Shown: positions 14,201 through 22,614, counted from the stretch's first letter. The stretch is DNA of 24,712 nt from PWXP01 sp034005525 (GCA_034005525.1 JAVEUP010000126.1:1-24712), one strand, 5' to 3'. Numbers and translations are program-made. The notes: a model not told the origin generated them from the sequence alone.

Positions 14201-17200
14201 CGGGCGGAAGCCACCGACCGCTTCGACAACAAGATTGTCGCGGAGCGAAACGTCTGGATCTCCGACGACAGCGACGACACGAGGCTTCGAATCCTTGCCG
14301 ACCTGACCCGATACAAGTCGGGCGATACGGCCGAGGTGATCATCCTCTGGCACGAGGCCCCGGCGCTGGCGCTGTTCACTTGTGAGGGCTCGCAGGTGCT
14401 CAGCTACCAGTTCGGGCAATTGCAGACCGGCGAGAACCGCGTCAGGATTCCCGTCGGGCCGCAACTGGCCCCGAACTTCCACTTTGCCGTGGCCGTGATG
14501 ACCGATGTCCGCGCCCCCGGGCGCAACGAAGCCGATACCCATTTCTTCATGGCAGCCGAGGCGTTCGAGGTCCGGCACGAGCTGGAGGTGACCCTTGCCG
14601 TGGCACGCGCCGACAGCGCGGCTGGTCCCTTTCAGCCGCGCGAGTCGCTCGAGGTAACCGTCACCACTGCCGACCCCCAAGGTCGGCCCCTGCCCGCGGA
14701 AGTCGGGCTGGCTCTGGTCGACGCGCGATTCCGGACCGAGGCGGGCGCAATCCAACCGACGCCCCGGGAGATCTTCCGAAGGCAGCGCCGCTCGCTGGCC
14801 ATGCAAACCACTACCAGCATCGCCTTCCACTATGAACCCGGGACGACGGCCATTGGCTTCTGGCTCGCCGACGAGGGAGACGATTCGGCGGTTGAAGAGG
14901 AAGAGGTTCCCCGGGAGTATTCTCAGTGGAGCGGCAATCGCGAGCGTGCGCCGGGTAGCCTGGAGACCATTCTCAACGCCCCTCGCCAGCAGCAGCAACT
15001 GCAAGGGGGCGGGTTCTTCCAGTTCGGCTCCGGTGTGACCGACGCCGCCCGCCCTGCCGTTGACGCCATGGCTGACGACCCGTTCGCCGATGAACGGAGC
15101 GAGCAACAGTCCCGGATTGCCCAGGCAGAAACGGCGAGAGTACCGACCGCGGCGATCGAGTTCGCCGAGACCGGCTACTGGAATCCGACGATCCGCACCG
15201 GCGAGGACGGTAGAGCGACCGTTACCATCGTCCTGCCGCCATGCCTTGCCACTTGGCAGCTTATCGCCCAAGCAGTCACCGCCGATACCCTCAGCGGCGA
15301 GGCCGAGCAAGAGATCGCAACGCGCAAGGATCTTCACGCCGAACTACGCCTTCCCGAAGCGTTCGCCGAGGGCGACACGGCCGTTATCCCGGTGGCCATC
15401 CACAACAATGTCATGGCGGAAGGGACCGTCGCACTGACGTTGACGACCACCATCCTCGGCCGGACCACCGAAGAGAAGCAGGCGATCGAGGTGACAGAGA
15501 AGGGCCAGCTTGACGTCGGCCTCCCCGTAACGCTTAAGCTTCCGGAGGGCATCGCCGCGGCGCCGCCGTGGTTTGAAGCCGCCTTCGAGTTGACCGTAAC
15601 GGCCGGCGGGCGAACCGACGTGGTCCGCCGCAGCGTGCCCGTCCTGCCGCTGGGCGTGCCGATGCACGGGACTGCCAGCGGCCTGGCCACGGGATCGAAG
15701 GCCGTTCGGGCGGGCCTCCCCGGCGATGCGGTGGCCAACCGCCGCGCCATGCAGCTACGGATCAGTCCCACTCTCGAGCGCGCTCTGCTCGATGCAATCC
15801 TTCAACCGGCTGAGGGTCTGTTTGCCAGGAAGGGGACAGGCACCTTTTGCCGGAACGGCCCTCCGGGTGCTTTGCACAAAAGGTGCCTGTCCCCTTTTCC
15901 CGTCGCTTCGCCGCTGGAAGCCGCGACCACCAACTTGATGTCGGCCGTGGCCCTCCGTAAGCTGGTGACGCCTGAGAGCAACCCTTCGGACGCCGAAGCC
16001 CTGGACCGGTGCATTGCTGTCTCGCTGGCCGAACTGGTTGCATCGCAGGACGACGCGGGAAGCTGGACCTGGACAGGCCACACCGGCCAAGCCGATCCGC
16101 TGAGCACCGCTCGGGCCGCCTGGGCTTTGAGCCTGGCCAAGGCCGCCGGATATCCTGTGCCTGAAAAGACCCTGCACGACGCACTCGGCGCCCTTCGCAA
16201 CGCCATTGCCCGTTCGGAGGATACGGACTACGAGGATAGGGCGGTGCTACTGCATGCAATGACCACCGCAGGCGAAGGCGACTTCCTGCTGGCCAACCGG
16301 CTGCATCGCGACCGGGCCCAACTCTCACCGCCCGCGCTGGCCTACCTGGGGCTGACACTGGCGGAAATGGACCGCTACGAAATGGCCGCCGAAGTGCTCG
16401 ACCTGCTGGCGGAGAAAGACCTCGACCAGGAAGCCGCGCCGCGGGGCGAAACCGGCGGACCGCTGCGTCGAAGCCATTCGCCCGTCGAGCTTCGAGCGGT
16501 CTGCCTGCTGGGGCTACAGAAGATCGCGCCCGACTCGCCGCGGATCGAAACCCTGGCCGAGTGGCTGCTGGCGCAACGCTCCTCATCGCGGTGGCAGTCG
16601 GCCGGCGCCGCCGGACCGGCCGTTGTCGCCCTGGCTCGCTGGCGGAAAGAGCACGTCGCCGAGGGCAAACCCTTCACGCTGGCAGTCTCGGTCAACGGCC
16701 GCGAACTCAAGCGATTCGAGTTGGAAGCCGGCAGCCCAACGCAGGTTGTTGACGTGCCCAGCGAAATGCTCGCCGGAGACGCGCCGGAAATCCGTTTCCT
16801 CACCGACGCGGAGGCAAGCTACGCGTGGCAGTGCCTGTTGGACGGCTGCGTCCCGCTCGACAACCCGAAGGCGGCTAACGGCGCCAAGGTCTTGCAGAAG
16901 ACCTGCCAGCCCGCGCCGCAAGTGATCGACGGCCGCGAACTGCTGCGCGGATTCGACGTCCTCACGGGAAGCTATGAGCGGTTCACCAACCCGCTTTCGC
17001 AGTTGCCCGTCGAGCACCGTGCCGTGGTCGAGCTTCGCTTCCACCGGCTGACCCCCGTCGACGGCGCTCGCCGCCGGCCCGAGTACGCGGTCATAACCGA
17101 TCCGATTCCCGCCGGCGCCCGCGTGATCGAGCGATCGGTTGCGGGCCCGATCGAGAGATTCGAGATTTCGCCTTCGGGCATCACGTTCCACGTGATCAAC

Positions 17201-19873
17201 CCGGATCGCACCGGCGTGATCCGTTACGAACTGGTCGCCGAAGCCGAGGGCACGTACCGGGCCGGGCCCACCTTGATGCGCCACGCCCACCACATGGGCA
17301 GCCTGCTCTCGTCGGGCGGGAGCTTCGCGCTCGAAGTGCTCCCGCGCGGAGTAGAGAGCGCCGATCCGTACCGGTTCACGCCTGAGGAACTGTATGCGCT
17401 GGGGAAACACCATTTTGCCAGGCAGGAATACCGGCAGGCGGAGATGTTCCTCCGCGAACTGATCGATCAGTGGAATGTCCGCCCGCAAGTGTATGGCGAC
17501 GTGATCCGGATGCTGCTCGACGTGCATCTGGCCATCGGACCGGTTGCCAAGGTAGTCGATACGTTCGAGATCATCCTGACACGATGGCCCGATACGGAAG
17601 TTACCTTCGACCAGCTCCTGAAGATCGGCGCCGCGTACGAGGCGATGGGTGAGATGGAGCGGGGCTACCTCGTCTACCGGGGCGTCGTGGAGTGCAACCT
17701 CGCCCGGGAGAGCGCCGCCGCGGGGTTCCTCGAAACGCAGGGTGAACTGCTGCGGAGCATTGACTTCATGGAACGCCTGCTCCGCGAATACCCGCCGGAG
17801 GATTACGCCGCTTCGACCCTCTACTCGCTGGCCCAGCACGTGCATGCCAAGGCGCCCGGGGCCGGCGACGACCCCAAGCTGCGGCAGGCGGGCGTCGACG
17901 GCGACGGGCTGGTCCGGCGGTCGATTGCCATGTTCGAGCGGTTCCTCACCGAGTATCCCGAGCATGAAAACGCCGACCGCGCGGCCTTCTCCGTGGCCAA
18001 CGCCCTGTTGGAGAGGGAGCAGTACGAGGAAGCCGCCGCCGCGTGCGTCCGCTACGCCGACCGCTATCCCAGAAGCAAACTGGTCGACAGCTACTGGTAC
18101 ATTCTCGGTTACAGCCGGTTCGCGCTCGGTCAGCACGAGGCGGCGGCCGATATGTTCCGCAAGGTGTCGGAATATCGGTGGACCGATCCGACGACGGGGC
18201 GGACGGAACCGAGCGACAACAAGCAGCGGGCCGTCTTCCTCTTGGGCCAGGTGTTCCACAGCCAGGGCCGGCCGGCCGAGGCGATCGAACAATACCGCCG
18301 CGTGGAAGGCGAGTTCGCCGACGCGCGGCGGTCGGTCGCCTACTTCCTCCGCCAGCAGATTGCCCTGCCGGAGTTGACTTCGCTCAAACCCGGCGACGCG
18401 GCCGAGGTGAAGCTCACGTACCGCAATCTGCCGTCGTGCGACGTGAAAGTCTACGGCATCGACCTGGTGAAGTTCGGCCGGTTGCGGCGGGGCTTCCGCG
18501 GGGTCGACGAGGTGAACCTGGCCGGAATCCGGCCCCGGTACGAACAGACGGTGGCCTTGGGCGAGGGCCTCGACTACGCCGACCGGACGCACGTTCTGGC
18601 CCTGCCGCTCGTGGAAACCGGGGCGTACCTCGTCGTCTGCCGCGGCGGCAACGAGTATGCCAGCGGGCTGGTGCTGGTCAGCCCGATCGAAACGAAGGTC
18701 GAGCATCTCGAAGCCGAGGGCGCCGCCCGGGTGATGGTCCGCGATGCCGAGGCGGATTGCGTGGTGAGCGGCGCGACAGTGAACGTGATCGACTCGGCCA
18801 CCGGGCGGACCGTCGCCGGCAAGACCGATCTGCGCGGCCTGTTCGTCGCCGAGGGGATTGCCGGGCCGCCGACGGTGATTGTCAAGGACGAGCCTTCCCG
18901 CTACAGCCTGCACCAGCCCCCGGCGGGCACCATGCCCGCCCGCCGCATGCAGATGGCCCAGGTGCGGATCGCCCCGCCGCCCGATGCGGCCGGCGTGCGG
19001 TTCGGAGTGCCGCTGGGGCGGGACGATCGTGCCCGAATCCGCGAGGCACTGGCAGCCCCCGTCGCGATGGAGTTCATCGAGACGCCGTTGCAGGACGTGG
19101 TCGACTTCCTGAAAGACGCTACGAAAATCGAAATCCAGATCGACCGGAAGGCGCTGGACGACGTGGGGCTGGCGACCGACATGCCGATAACGCTCAACGT
19201 GCGGAACATCTCGTTGAAGGCGGCACTGCGGCGGATGCTCCGCGACCTGGCGTTGACCTACACCATTGAAGACGAGGTGCTCCTGATTACCACGCCCGAA
19301 GAGGCCGAGAATCGCCTGGAAACCCGCATGTATCCGGTGACCGACCTGGTGCGTGTCCAGGATAGCAAGGGCGAGGCATGGCCCGATTTCGACGCGCTGA
19401 TTGAACTGATCACCAGTACCGTGAAACCGCAAGCCTGGGACGAAGTGGGTGGGCCGGGGTCCATCGCTCCGATGACCGTGCGCGGCGAGGAGGTGATCGT
19501 GCTCTCGCAAACGCAGGACGTTCACGACGAGATCGAGGAACTCATGGCGCGGCTGCGCCAGGTCGGCCAGCAGCCGGAAGACGGCAAACTGCCGGTGCGG
19601 GAGCGCCCGCAATGGGACGGCCCCGGCATGGGAGGCGTGGGTGGCATGGGTGGCGGCATGGGTGGCATGGGCGGCGGGTTCTTCGGCGGCGTTCCGTCCG
19701 ACGATTCCGCCATGCCGATGCCGGCGCCCCTGCGCGGCGACGGCGGCAAGGCCGAGCTACTGCGCGGACTCGACGACGCCCAGCGCGAGTTGCAGGGTGA
19801 ACAGGCCGATCAGCTCCAGCGTCTGTATGAGAAGGGGAAGGGAGGCGGCGGCATGGGCGCCGGGTTCTTTTAG
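11228..19873 (+). CDS. giant secreted TPR / alpha-2-macroglobulin-like / secretin-N fusion protein
   Basis: The 2881-residue product starts at ATG 11228, with GGAGGTG close upstream and a clear signal peptide (MRCARLVPAVVLSLLLSLAP, cleavage near residue 22). Order of parts: about 25-505, TPR-like repeats (YbgF/BamD type); about 510-700, a first MG-like region (TLTTERVYRSTEKP); about 715 onward, MG2-type domains with TDRPVYRPGQTV and VPRTVYYQGETIEGTI; near 1315, the A2M domain entry GYWNPTIRTGEDGRATVTIV; about 1525-1850, the thioester/helical barrel region (SWTWTGHTGQADPLSTARAA). Near 1950 comes a C-terminal MG domain (YAVITDPIPAGARVIERS). About 2055-2370 is a second TPR block and about 2380-2550 a second MG-like and regulatory-like module. 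About 2608-2778 is a secretin-N/STN-like domain (PLQDVVDFLKDATKIEIQID), then a Gly/Met-rich tail. Where family members have CxEQ, this protein has PLEA, so no thioester can form. Macroglobulins trap proteases; periplasmic or envelope defence is the family-based guess. A palindromic repeat sits in frame at 15830-15896. Confidence 0.88.
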   Translation: MRCARLVPAVVLSLLLSLAPASAVDHPAVDVQVQQLMQARDYAAAVAAIDPLLQQEGAPKDYLAYLKGRALALAKKYDEAAAVLAAIGEQSPDSPWARKGRFAAAAALVAKGDFARAEAIYRAEAESLLSVERKQEVAGIYLEFADPLFDPPKESDEPDYAAAEELYRKALDLGLAPEKQMEVELRVARCLLEQGGESALDGAVAAYTAFIGENPGSAHDVEARFRLGECRLAQGELAKARQVWRELLAEYPEADSPQVAEAAFRLAETWRIPEPQSKRELVHGVAALRRFVERYPEHDLAAKAHLRIAKSYAHRAEYEAAVEALVSFLADPRYEKAEEIADARNLLGRVYLEQDKYDEAAAAWREFLVRHPADPAWSTVQKAIVDTDYTQALTAYEAERYEEAAALWTEFLARYPLDARSARILFLLGEIDAKGEEWEAAVATWRRLASKYPDSPEARRARLAVAATLEEKLGRLEEALEEYRKLAESRSYEPEVVQAQGAVVRLTSPSLTLTTERVYRSTEKPAVKLSTRNIKSVSVRVYRVDLEDYFRKMHTSDRIGSLDIALIDPDATFIYEVPEYAKYRHFDNAVEVPLPAGQTAGVLAVTVSSKTQEATTLVLQSDLDVIVKSSRDELFVFAANMVAGAPWPGARLLVSDGTKVFAEVTTDEQGVFQGTFDELKGADGLQILATHGTNMATSGLEIAELQPIQKLADRGYLATDRPVYRPGQTVCVRGVLRHAADQAFHFEPGESYTFEVYDPQDRRLWHEPVALGELGSFHTRFSLPEICPSGQYLLRVEDAQGRQFTRQFAVELLEKSPIRLEIDVPRTVYYQGETIEGTIRAATSYGVPLAGREVRYRLAGELEQTATTDDRGEVRFRLATDEFCETGTLSLSAGLADGHIAEVTLHLSVEGFTVDVRTTRAVYMAGEKFQVDLVTRDAQLQPIGTKLILSVLKPAKDGNSKELVEQHELHSDAAGEAAQELAIESGGSYVLRAEATDRFDNKIVAERNVWISDDSDDTRLRILADLTRYKSGDTAEVIILWHEAPALALFTCEGSQVLSYQFGQLQTGENRVRIPVGPQLAPNFHFAVAVMTDVRAPGRNEADTHFFMAAEAFEVRHELEVTLAVARADSAAGPFQPRESLEVTVTTADPQGRPLPAEVGLALVDARFRTEAGAIQPTPREIFRRQRRSLAMQTTTSIAFHYEPGTTAIGFWLADEGDDSAVEEEEVPREYSQWSGNRERAPGSLETILNAPRQQQQLQGGGFFQFGSGVTDAARPAVDAMADDPFADERSEQQSRIAQAETARVPTAAIEFAETGYWNPTIRTGEDGRATVTIVLPPCLATWQLIAQAVTADTLSGEAEQEIATRKDLHAELRLPEAFAEGDTAVIPVAIHNNVMAEGTVALTLTTTILGRTTEEKQAIEVTEKGQLDVGLPVTLKLPEGIAAAPPWFEAAFELTVTAGGRTDVVRRSVPVLPLGVPMHGTASGLATGSKAVRAGLPGDAVANRRAMQLRISPTLERALLDAILQPAEGLFARKGTGTFCRNGPPGALHKRCLSPFPVASPLEAATTNLMSAVALRKLVTPESNPSDAEALDRCIAVSLAELVASQDDAGSWTWTGHTGQADPLSTARAAWALSLAKAAGYPVPEKTLHDALGALRNAIARSEDTDYEDRAVLLHAMTTAGEGDFLLANRLHRDRAQLSPPALAYLGLTLAEMDRYEMAAEVLDLLAEKDLDQEAAPRGETGGPLRRSHSPVELRAVCLLGLQKIAPDSPRIETLAEWLLAQRSSSRWQSAGAAGPAVVALARWRKEHVAEGKPFTLAVSVNGRELKRFELEAGSPTQVVDVPSEMLAGDAPEIRFLTDAEASYAWQCLLDGCVPLDNPKAANGAKVLQKTCQPAPQVIDGRELLRGFDVLTGSYERFTNPLSQLPVEHRAVVELRFHRLTPVDGARRRPEYAVITDPIPAGARVIERSVAGPIERFEISPSGITFHVINPDRTGVIRYELVAEAEGTYRAGPTLMRHAHHMGSLLSSGGSFALEVLPRGVESADPYRFTPEELYALGKHHFARQEYRQAEMFLRELIDQWNVRPQVYGDVIRMLLDVHLAIGPVAKVVDTFEIILTRWPDTEVTFDQLLKIGAAYEAMGEMERGYLVYRGVVECNLARESAAAGFLETQGELLRSIDFMERLLREYPPEDYAASTLYSLAQHVHAKAPGAGDDPKLRQAGVDGDGLVRRSIAMFERFLTEYPEHENADRAAFSVANALLEREQYEEAAAACVRYADRYPRSKLVDSYWYILGYSRFALGQHEAAADMFRKVSEYRWTDPTTGRTEPSDNKQRAVFLLGQVFHSQGRPAEAIEQYRRVEGEFADARRSVAYFLRQQIALPELTSLKPGDAAEVKLTYRNLPSCDVKVYGIDLVKFGRLRRGFRGVDEVNLAGIRPRYEQTVALGEGLDYADRTHVLALPLVETGAYLVVCRGGNEYASGLVLVSPIETKVEHLEAEGAARVMVRDAEADCVVSGATVNVIDSATGRTVAGKTDLRGLFVAEGIAGPPTVIVKDEPSRYSLHQPPAGTMPARRMQMAQVRIAPPPDAAGVRFGVPLGRDDRARIREALAAPVAMEFIETPLQDVVDFLKDATKIEIQIDRKALDDVGLATDMPITLNVRNISLKAALRRMLRDLALTYTIEDEVLLITTPEEAENRLETRMYPVTDLVRVQDSKGEAWPDFDALIELITSTVKPQAWDEVGGPGSIAPMTVRGEEVIVLSQTQDVHDEIEELMARLRQVGQQPEDGKLPVRERPQWDGPGMGGVGGMGGGMGGMGGGFFGGVPSDDSAMPMPAPLRGDGGKAELLRGLDDAQRELQGEQADQLQRLYEKGKGGGGMGAGFF
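15830..15896. repeat. REP-like palindrome inserted in frame in the A2M fusion gene
   Basis: AAGGGGACAGGCACCTTTT (15830-15848) and AAAAGGTGCCTGTCCCCTT (15878-15896) are perfect 19-bp inverted arms around 29 bases. The GGGGACAGGCACC core is a widespread palindrome type often found with REP-associated tyrosine transposases; that association is recalled, not shown here. The reading frame stays open and the element encodes KGTGTFCRNGPPGALHKRCL at about residues 1535-1554, a peptide unlike the A2M family. Confidence 0.88.
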
Positions 19874-20055
19874 CCCGGATTATTCACGATAGGTAGGGTG
19901 GGTCAAACAAGCCGCTTCTTTGGTGGGTCATCGGTCGCTGCTTCCGGTGTGCTTCCAGGTCGCGGGCTGTGAATTAGCTTGGTTGCGGCTTGTGCAGACC
20001 CACCATTGAACCACGCGACCTTGACCCACCCTACGTGGATGAATAAGCCGGGTTA
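19871..20055. repeat. 185-bp nested inverted-repeat element supplying the A2M gene stop codon
   Basis: The outer ends TAGCCCGGATTATTCAC (19871-19887) and the reverse complement of 20039-20055 match at most positions. Inside, GTAGGGTGGGTCAA (19893-19906) pairs perfectly with TTGACCCACCCTAC (20021-20034), and GGTGGGTC (19922-19929) pairs with GACCCACC (19997-20004). The first three bases are the TAG stop of the A2M fusion gene. It fills the convergent gap to the M14 gene, together with about 100 featureless bases (20056-20152). It may serve as a bidirectional 3' end, though no T-tract is seen. Confidence 0.8.
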
Positions 20056-20152
20056 GACCCAGATGAGTTGCATCCCGCTGCTCATGGCAGTTGCCGTTTC
20101 AGTCATGGAATACTAAATGATTGCCGACAATGCCTTCACGCGTCGTCGGCCC

Positions 20153-21370
20153 TCACGGCGTGACGCCGGTCCGTTCTTCCAGGTAACGGCGTATGGCGCG
20201 GGCCAGATCGCGGCCGAGGGCGTGGGCTGATTCGCGGGTTACCGGGCGGCCGCCGGCGCGGGCGTAAGGGATCTCGATGCTCGTGGCAACCTCGATGCCC
20301 GGCAGCAAGGCCGCCCAGCGGGAACAGCTCCGCGGCTCGGCCAGCGTATTCCACGCCTGCCCGTGCGCAAGGTCATTCTTGGGGTCGTGGATGAGCGGGC
20401 CGGTTTGCGTTTCCTGAAGGATCTTGCTGAACCGCATGGTCGCCGTCCAGATATCGGGCGGGGCAACCCCGACAAAGAACAGTTCCTCGTTGTTGCCGCC
20501 GCGAATCCAGGGGCAGTGCATGTCGAGCGACAGCCTCAGCCGGCCGTCGGCCCAGCCGGGCACAAACGCACGCAATGCCGCCACTTCCGGATAGATGCTC
20601 TCGCCCATGTAGTCGCGGTTATGGTCGTGCGGCCTCCGGTTCTTGCCCTGGTCGCCGTCTTTGACGCCGTCAAGGTCCATCATCGGAACGACGAGAAACT
20701 CGACGTTCGCCCGCAGCCATTGCCCGTTGGCCGTATCGGCCAGTACTTCATCGATGATTCCTTCCAGGGCCCAGCTTGCCATCATTTCGCACGAATGATG
20801 CCGGCAGGTGAGCATGACGCGATGTCTGGCAGGTTCGTCGAGCTTCCCGACCCGCAACCGGGAAACGGCGCGCCCCTTTCGGCTCGTCGCGTGCGGCTCG
20901 ACCACCAGGGAAGCGTTTCCGGCGTGACGTTCGAGGAAAGCCCGCAGGTCCGCCTCCTGATACGGCACGGCCAGGCAGAACCGGACCTCGGCCGCGTCGG
21001 CGGGAAACGTGTAGGTGAACGACGCCTCTCTCATGCTCTCCGGTCCGAGCCAGCTCCACGCGGCGCCGCCGTCGACGCTTATCGCGGGGCCCAGCACGCC
21101 GAGCACGTTGCCCTTGGTGAAGTGGAACGTCAGGGTCCGGCCGGCCGCCTCCCGCACGCGAAAGTACCAGTAGAACCAGAAGCCCTCGGTATCGCGCGGG
21201 TCCTGGTGCAGGTAGACGTTGTCTCCCTCGATCCTTTCCACAATGATATTTCCGCCGGGAAACTCGCAATCGATCACGGGCCCGGCGGCGACGGCGGAAA
21301 GCCCCGCACTCCACGCCCCGAGCAGCAGGACGGTTGGGGTCGACCATCGTTGGAAGTCGTGCAGCTTCAT
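20153..21370 (-). CDS. secreted M14-family zinc carboxypeptidase-like protein
   Basis: The 405-residue product has a signal peptide (about residues 1-29, hydrophobic core TVLLLGAWSAGLSAVAAG). A beta-rich N-domain comes first (VIDCEFPGGNIIVERIEGDN to about 160), resembling the N-domain of cytosolic carboxypeptidase-type (CCP/AGBL) M14 proteins, then the M14 catalytic region. Zinc ligands are H192 and E195 in CRHHSCEMM, and H285 in LSLDMHCPW; VEFLVVPMMDLDGVKDGDQG with NRRPHDHNRDY carries the substrate-binding Asn/Arg, and E366 in ATSIEIPYA is the likely catalytic Glu. All key residues seem present, so an active metallocarboxypeptidase or amidase is probable; the substrate (peptide, poly-Glu or cell wall) is unknown. 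ATG 21370 is chosen for the signal peptide and an AAAGGA upstream. It follows the secreted unknown (21408-22379) after 37 bases and is probably its operon partner. Confidence 0.87.
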   Translation of the reverse strand: MKLHDFQRWSTPTVLLLGAWSAGLSAVAAGPVIDCEFPGGNIIVERIEGDNVYLHQDPRDTEGFWFYWYFRVREAAGRTLTFHFTKGNVLGVLGPAISVDGGAAWSWLGPESMREASFTYTFPADAAEVRFCLAVPYQEADLRAFLERHAGNASLVVEPHATSRKGRAVSRLRVGKLDEPARHRVMLTCRHHSCEMMASWALEGIIDEVLADTANGQWLRANVEFLVVPMMDLDGVKDGDQGKNRRPHDHNRDYMGESIYPEVAALRAFVPGWADGRLRLSLDMHCPWIRGGNNEELFFVGVAPPDIWTATMRFSKILQETQTGPLIHDPKNDLAHGQAWNTLAEPRSCSRWAALLPGIEVATSIEIPYARAGGRPVTRESAHALGRDLARAIRRYLEERTGVTP

Positions 21371-21407
21371 GGTTTGGTTCCTTTGTTCGTGCGTTGCGGG
21401 ACGGCGA

Positions 21408-22379
21408 TCATTCCAGGCGGAAACCCGACGTGTCGATCCGGATCGCTCGCTTCCCCTTGTAGTGGTCGCACACCTTTTCCATCTCCTCGATGGAGTCGAA
21501 CCAGCCGACGGCATAGGCTGCCCCGAACGATTCGCCCGCTTCGACCTTGTGCTGGTGCAGCTCCTGGATGAAGCAGACATAACCCCGCTGGTGGCACCAC
21601 GCTTCGGATACCGCGGCCGGATCGAGCGTCAGCCCGCCGAGCCACGGTCCGGGCTTTCCGTCGAGCCTGACTTGGTATGCGCGAATCATCCGGGCGGGAA
21701 TCCTGCCTTCCCGACGCTGATAGAGATAGCGGTCGTCCGGGGCGAAATCCTCGAAGAATTCCGAAGCCGGAATCGGCTCGTCGACATAACTCAGGTAGAT
21801 CTGGACAAAGGTGTCGCCGTTCTTGTGTCGCAGGTGTCCGGGCATATCGATGCGATAGAACAGATCGTCCACTCCGTTGACGCTGGTGATCTGTTCGCTC
21901 GAGAGGAAATACCGCAAGCCGGGCTGAAACACCATGGTCTGCTCCCAAAGCGAACCGGGTTTCAGGCCCTTCCTGGCCGTGGTGAAGCGGAAACGCAGCC
22001 GGATGGCAACGAAGTCCTTGCCCCGGATGATCTCGGGCTGGAGTTCCCTGGCCCGGGTGCAGATTTGTGGACCTTCGATGTAGTGCTTGGGCAGGTCGCC
22101 GTGCAGTCTCTTATCCCGGAGGTAGTCGTCATCCCGCCAGCCGGGCGCGAGCAAGAAGTCCATGATGTGCAGGCCGAAGCCGACTTCTCTCGCTCCGGTC
22201 TTCTTGTCCAGCAGGCTGCCGGCCCCGACACCGCTCACGTAGCCCTTCTTGATAATGCGGGCGACCAGCGCGTCGGTCTCGATCTCGACCTCCGTGTCGG
22301 CTTCGCGGACCTGGATGTCGGCCGCCTCGAGCGGGATGGACGCAGCCACGAGGAGCATTACACCACCTAGCCATCGCAT
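21408..22379 (-). CDS. secreted protein of unknown function
   Basis: The 323-residue product has a clear signal peptide (MRWLGGVMLLVAASIPLEAA, cleavage near residue 20). The rest is beta-rich with many aromatic and charged residues, for example VGFGLHIMDFLLAPGWRDDD, HYIEGPQICTRARELQPEI, VAIRLRFRFTTARKG and YFLSSEQITSVNGVDDLFYR. This pattern resembles a galactose-mutarotase-like or lyase-type beta-sandwich, but that is a structural guess; I recognise no family or catalytic motif. ATG 22379 has GGAGG about 6 bases upstream. It is the first gene of a likely two-gene unit with the M14 carboxypeptidase-like gene, transcribed from the promoter at 22440-22468, so the two secreted proteins may act on the same extracellular material. 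Confidence 0.78.
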   Translation of the reverse strand: MRWLGGVMLLVAASIPLEAADIQVREADTEVEIETDALVARIIKKGYVSGVGAGSLLDKKTGAREVGFGLHIMDFLLAPGWRDDDYLRDKRLHGDLPKHYIEGPQICTRARELQPEIIRGKDFVAIRLRFRFTTARKGLKPGSLWEQTMVFQPGLRYFLSSEQITSVNGVDDLFYRIDMPGHLRHKNGDTFVQIYLSYVDEPIPASEFFEDFAPDDRYLYQRREGRIPARMIRAYQVRLDGKPGPWLGGLTLDPAAVSEAWCHQRGYVCFIQELHQHKVEAGESFGAAYAVGWFDSIEEMEKVCDHYKGKRAIRIDTSGFRLE

Positions 22380-22439
22380 GAGCGTTCCTCCGATTCAGGG
22401 TCTGGTTGGTTGGGATTCTGTTCCCGGTGAACAGTCTGG

Positions 22440-22468
22440 ATTCTCTCATGGACGGCGTCCGGTGTCAA
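22440..22468 (-). promoter_or_regulatory. candidate promoter for the secreted two-gene unit
   Basis: On the minus strand TTGACA (22468-22463), a 17-bp spacer and GAGAAT (22445-22440) give a consensus -35 and a weaker -10. The predicted start is near 22433, leaving about 54 bases of leader with GGAGG before ATG 22379. Confidence 0.5.
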
Positions 22469-22544
22469 CAAAGCCAAGTGGCGAGGGGGGGCTGTTAGGC
22501 TCCTGTTGCCAGGGGATATTGCCGCACTTCTTGCGACCGTGAAG

Positions 22545-22573
22545 TTGACCCGTGCCGCGTTCTGTGCTACGGT
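22545..22573 (+). promoter_or_regulatory. candidate promoter for the methyltransferase gene
   Basis: TTGACC (22545-22550), 17 bp, TACGGT (22568-22573). It diverges from the promoter at 22440-22468. If transcription starts near 22580, the GTG at 22552 would not be transcribed and ATG 22615 is the start of the methyltransferase. Confidence 0.45.
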
Positions 22574-22614
22574 CGTGGGGTCAACAGGCCCTCAAACACC
22601 TTCACGGCAAGCCC

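Noticed and set aside
16583..19612. Very long open frame on the minus strand (about 1000 codons)
   Set aside because: It lies wholly opposite the A2M fusion gene; the plus-strand frame has domains, signal peptide and ribosome binding site, while this one is His/Arg/Gly-rich and without motifs, an effect of GC-rich codons.
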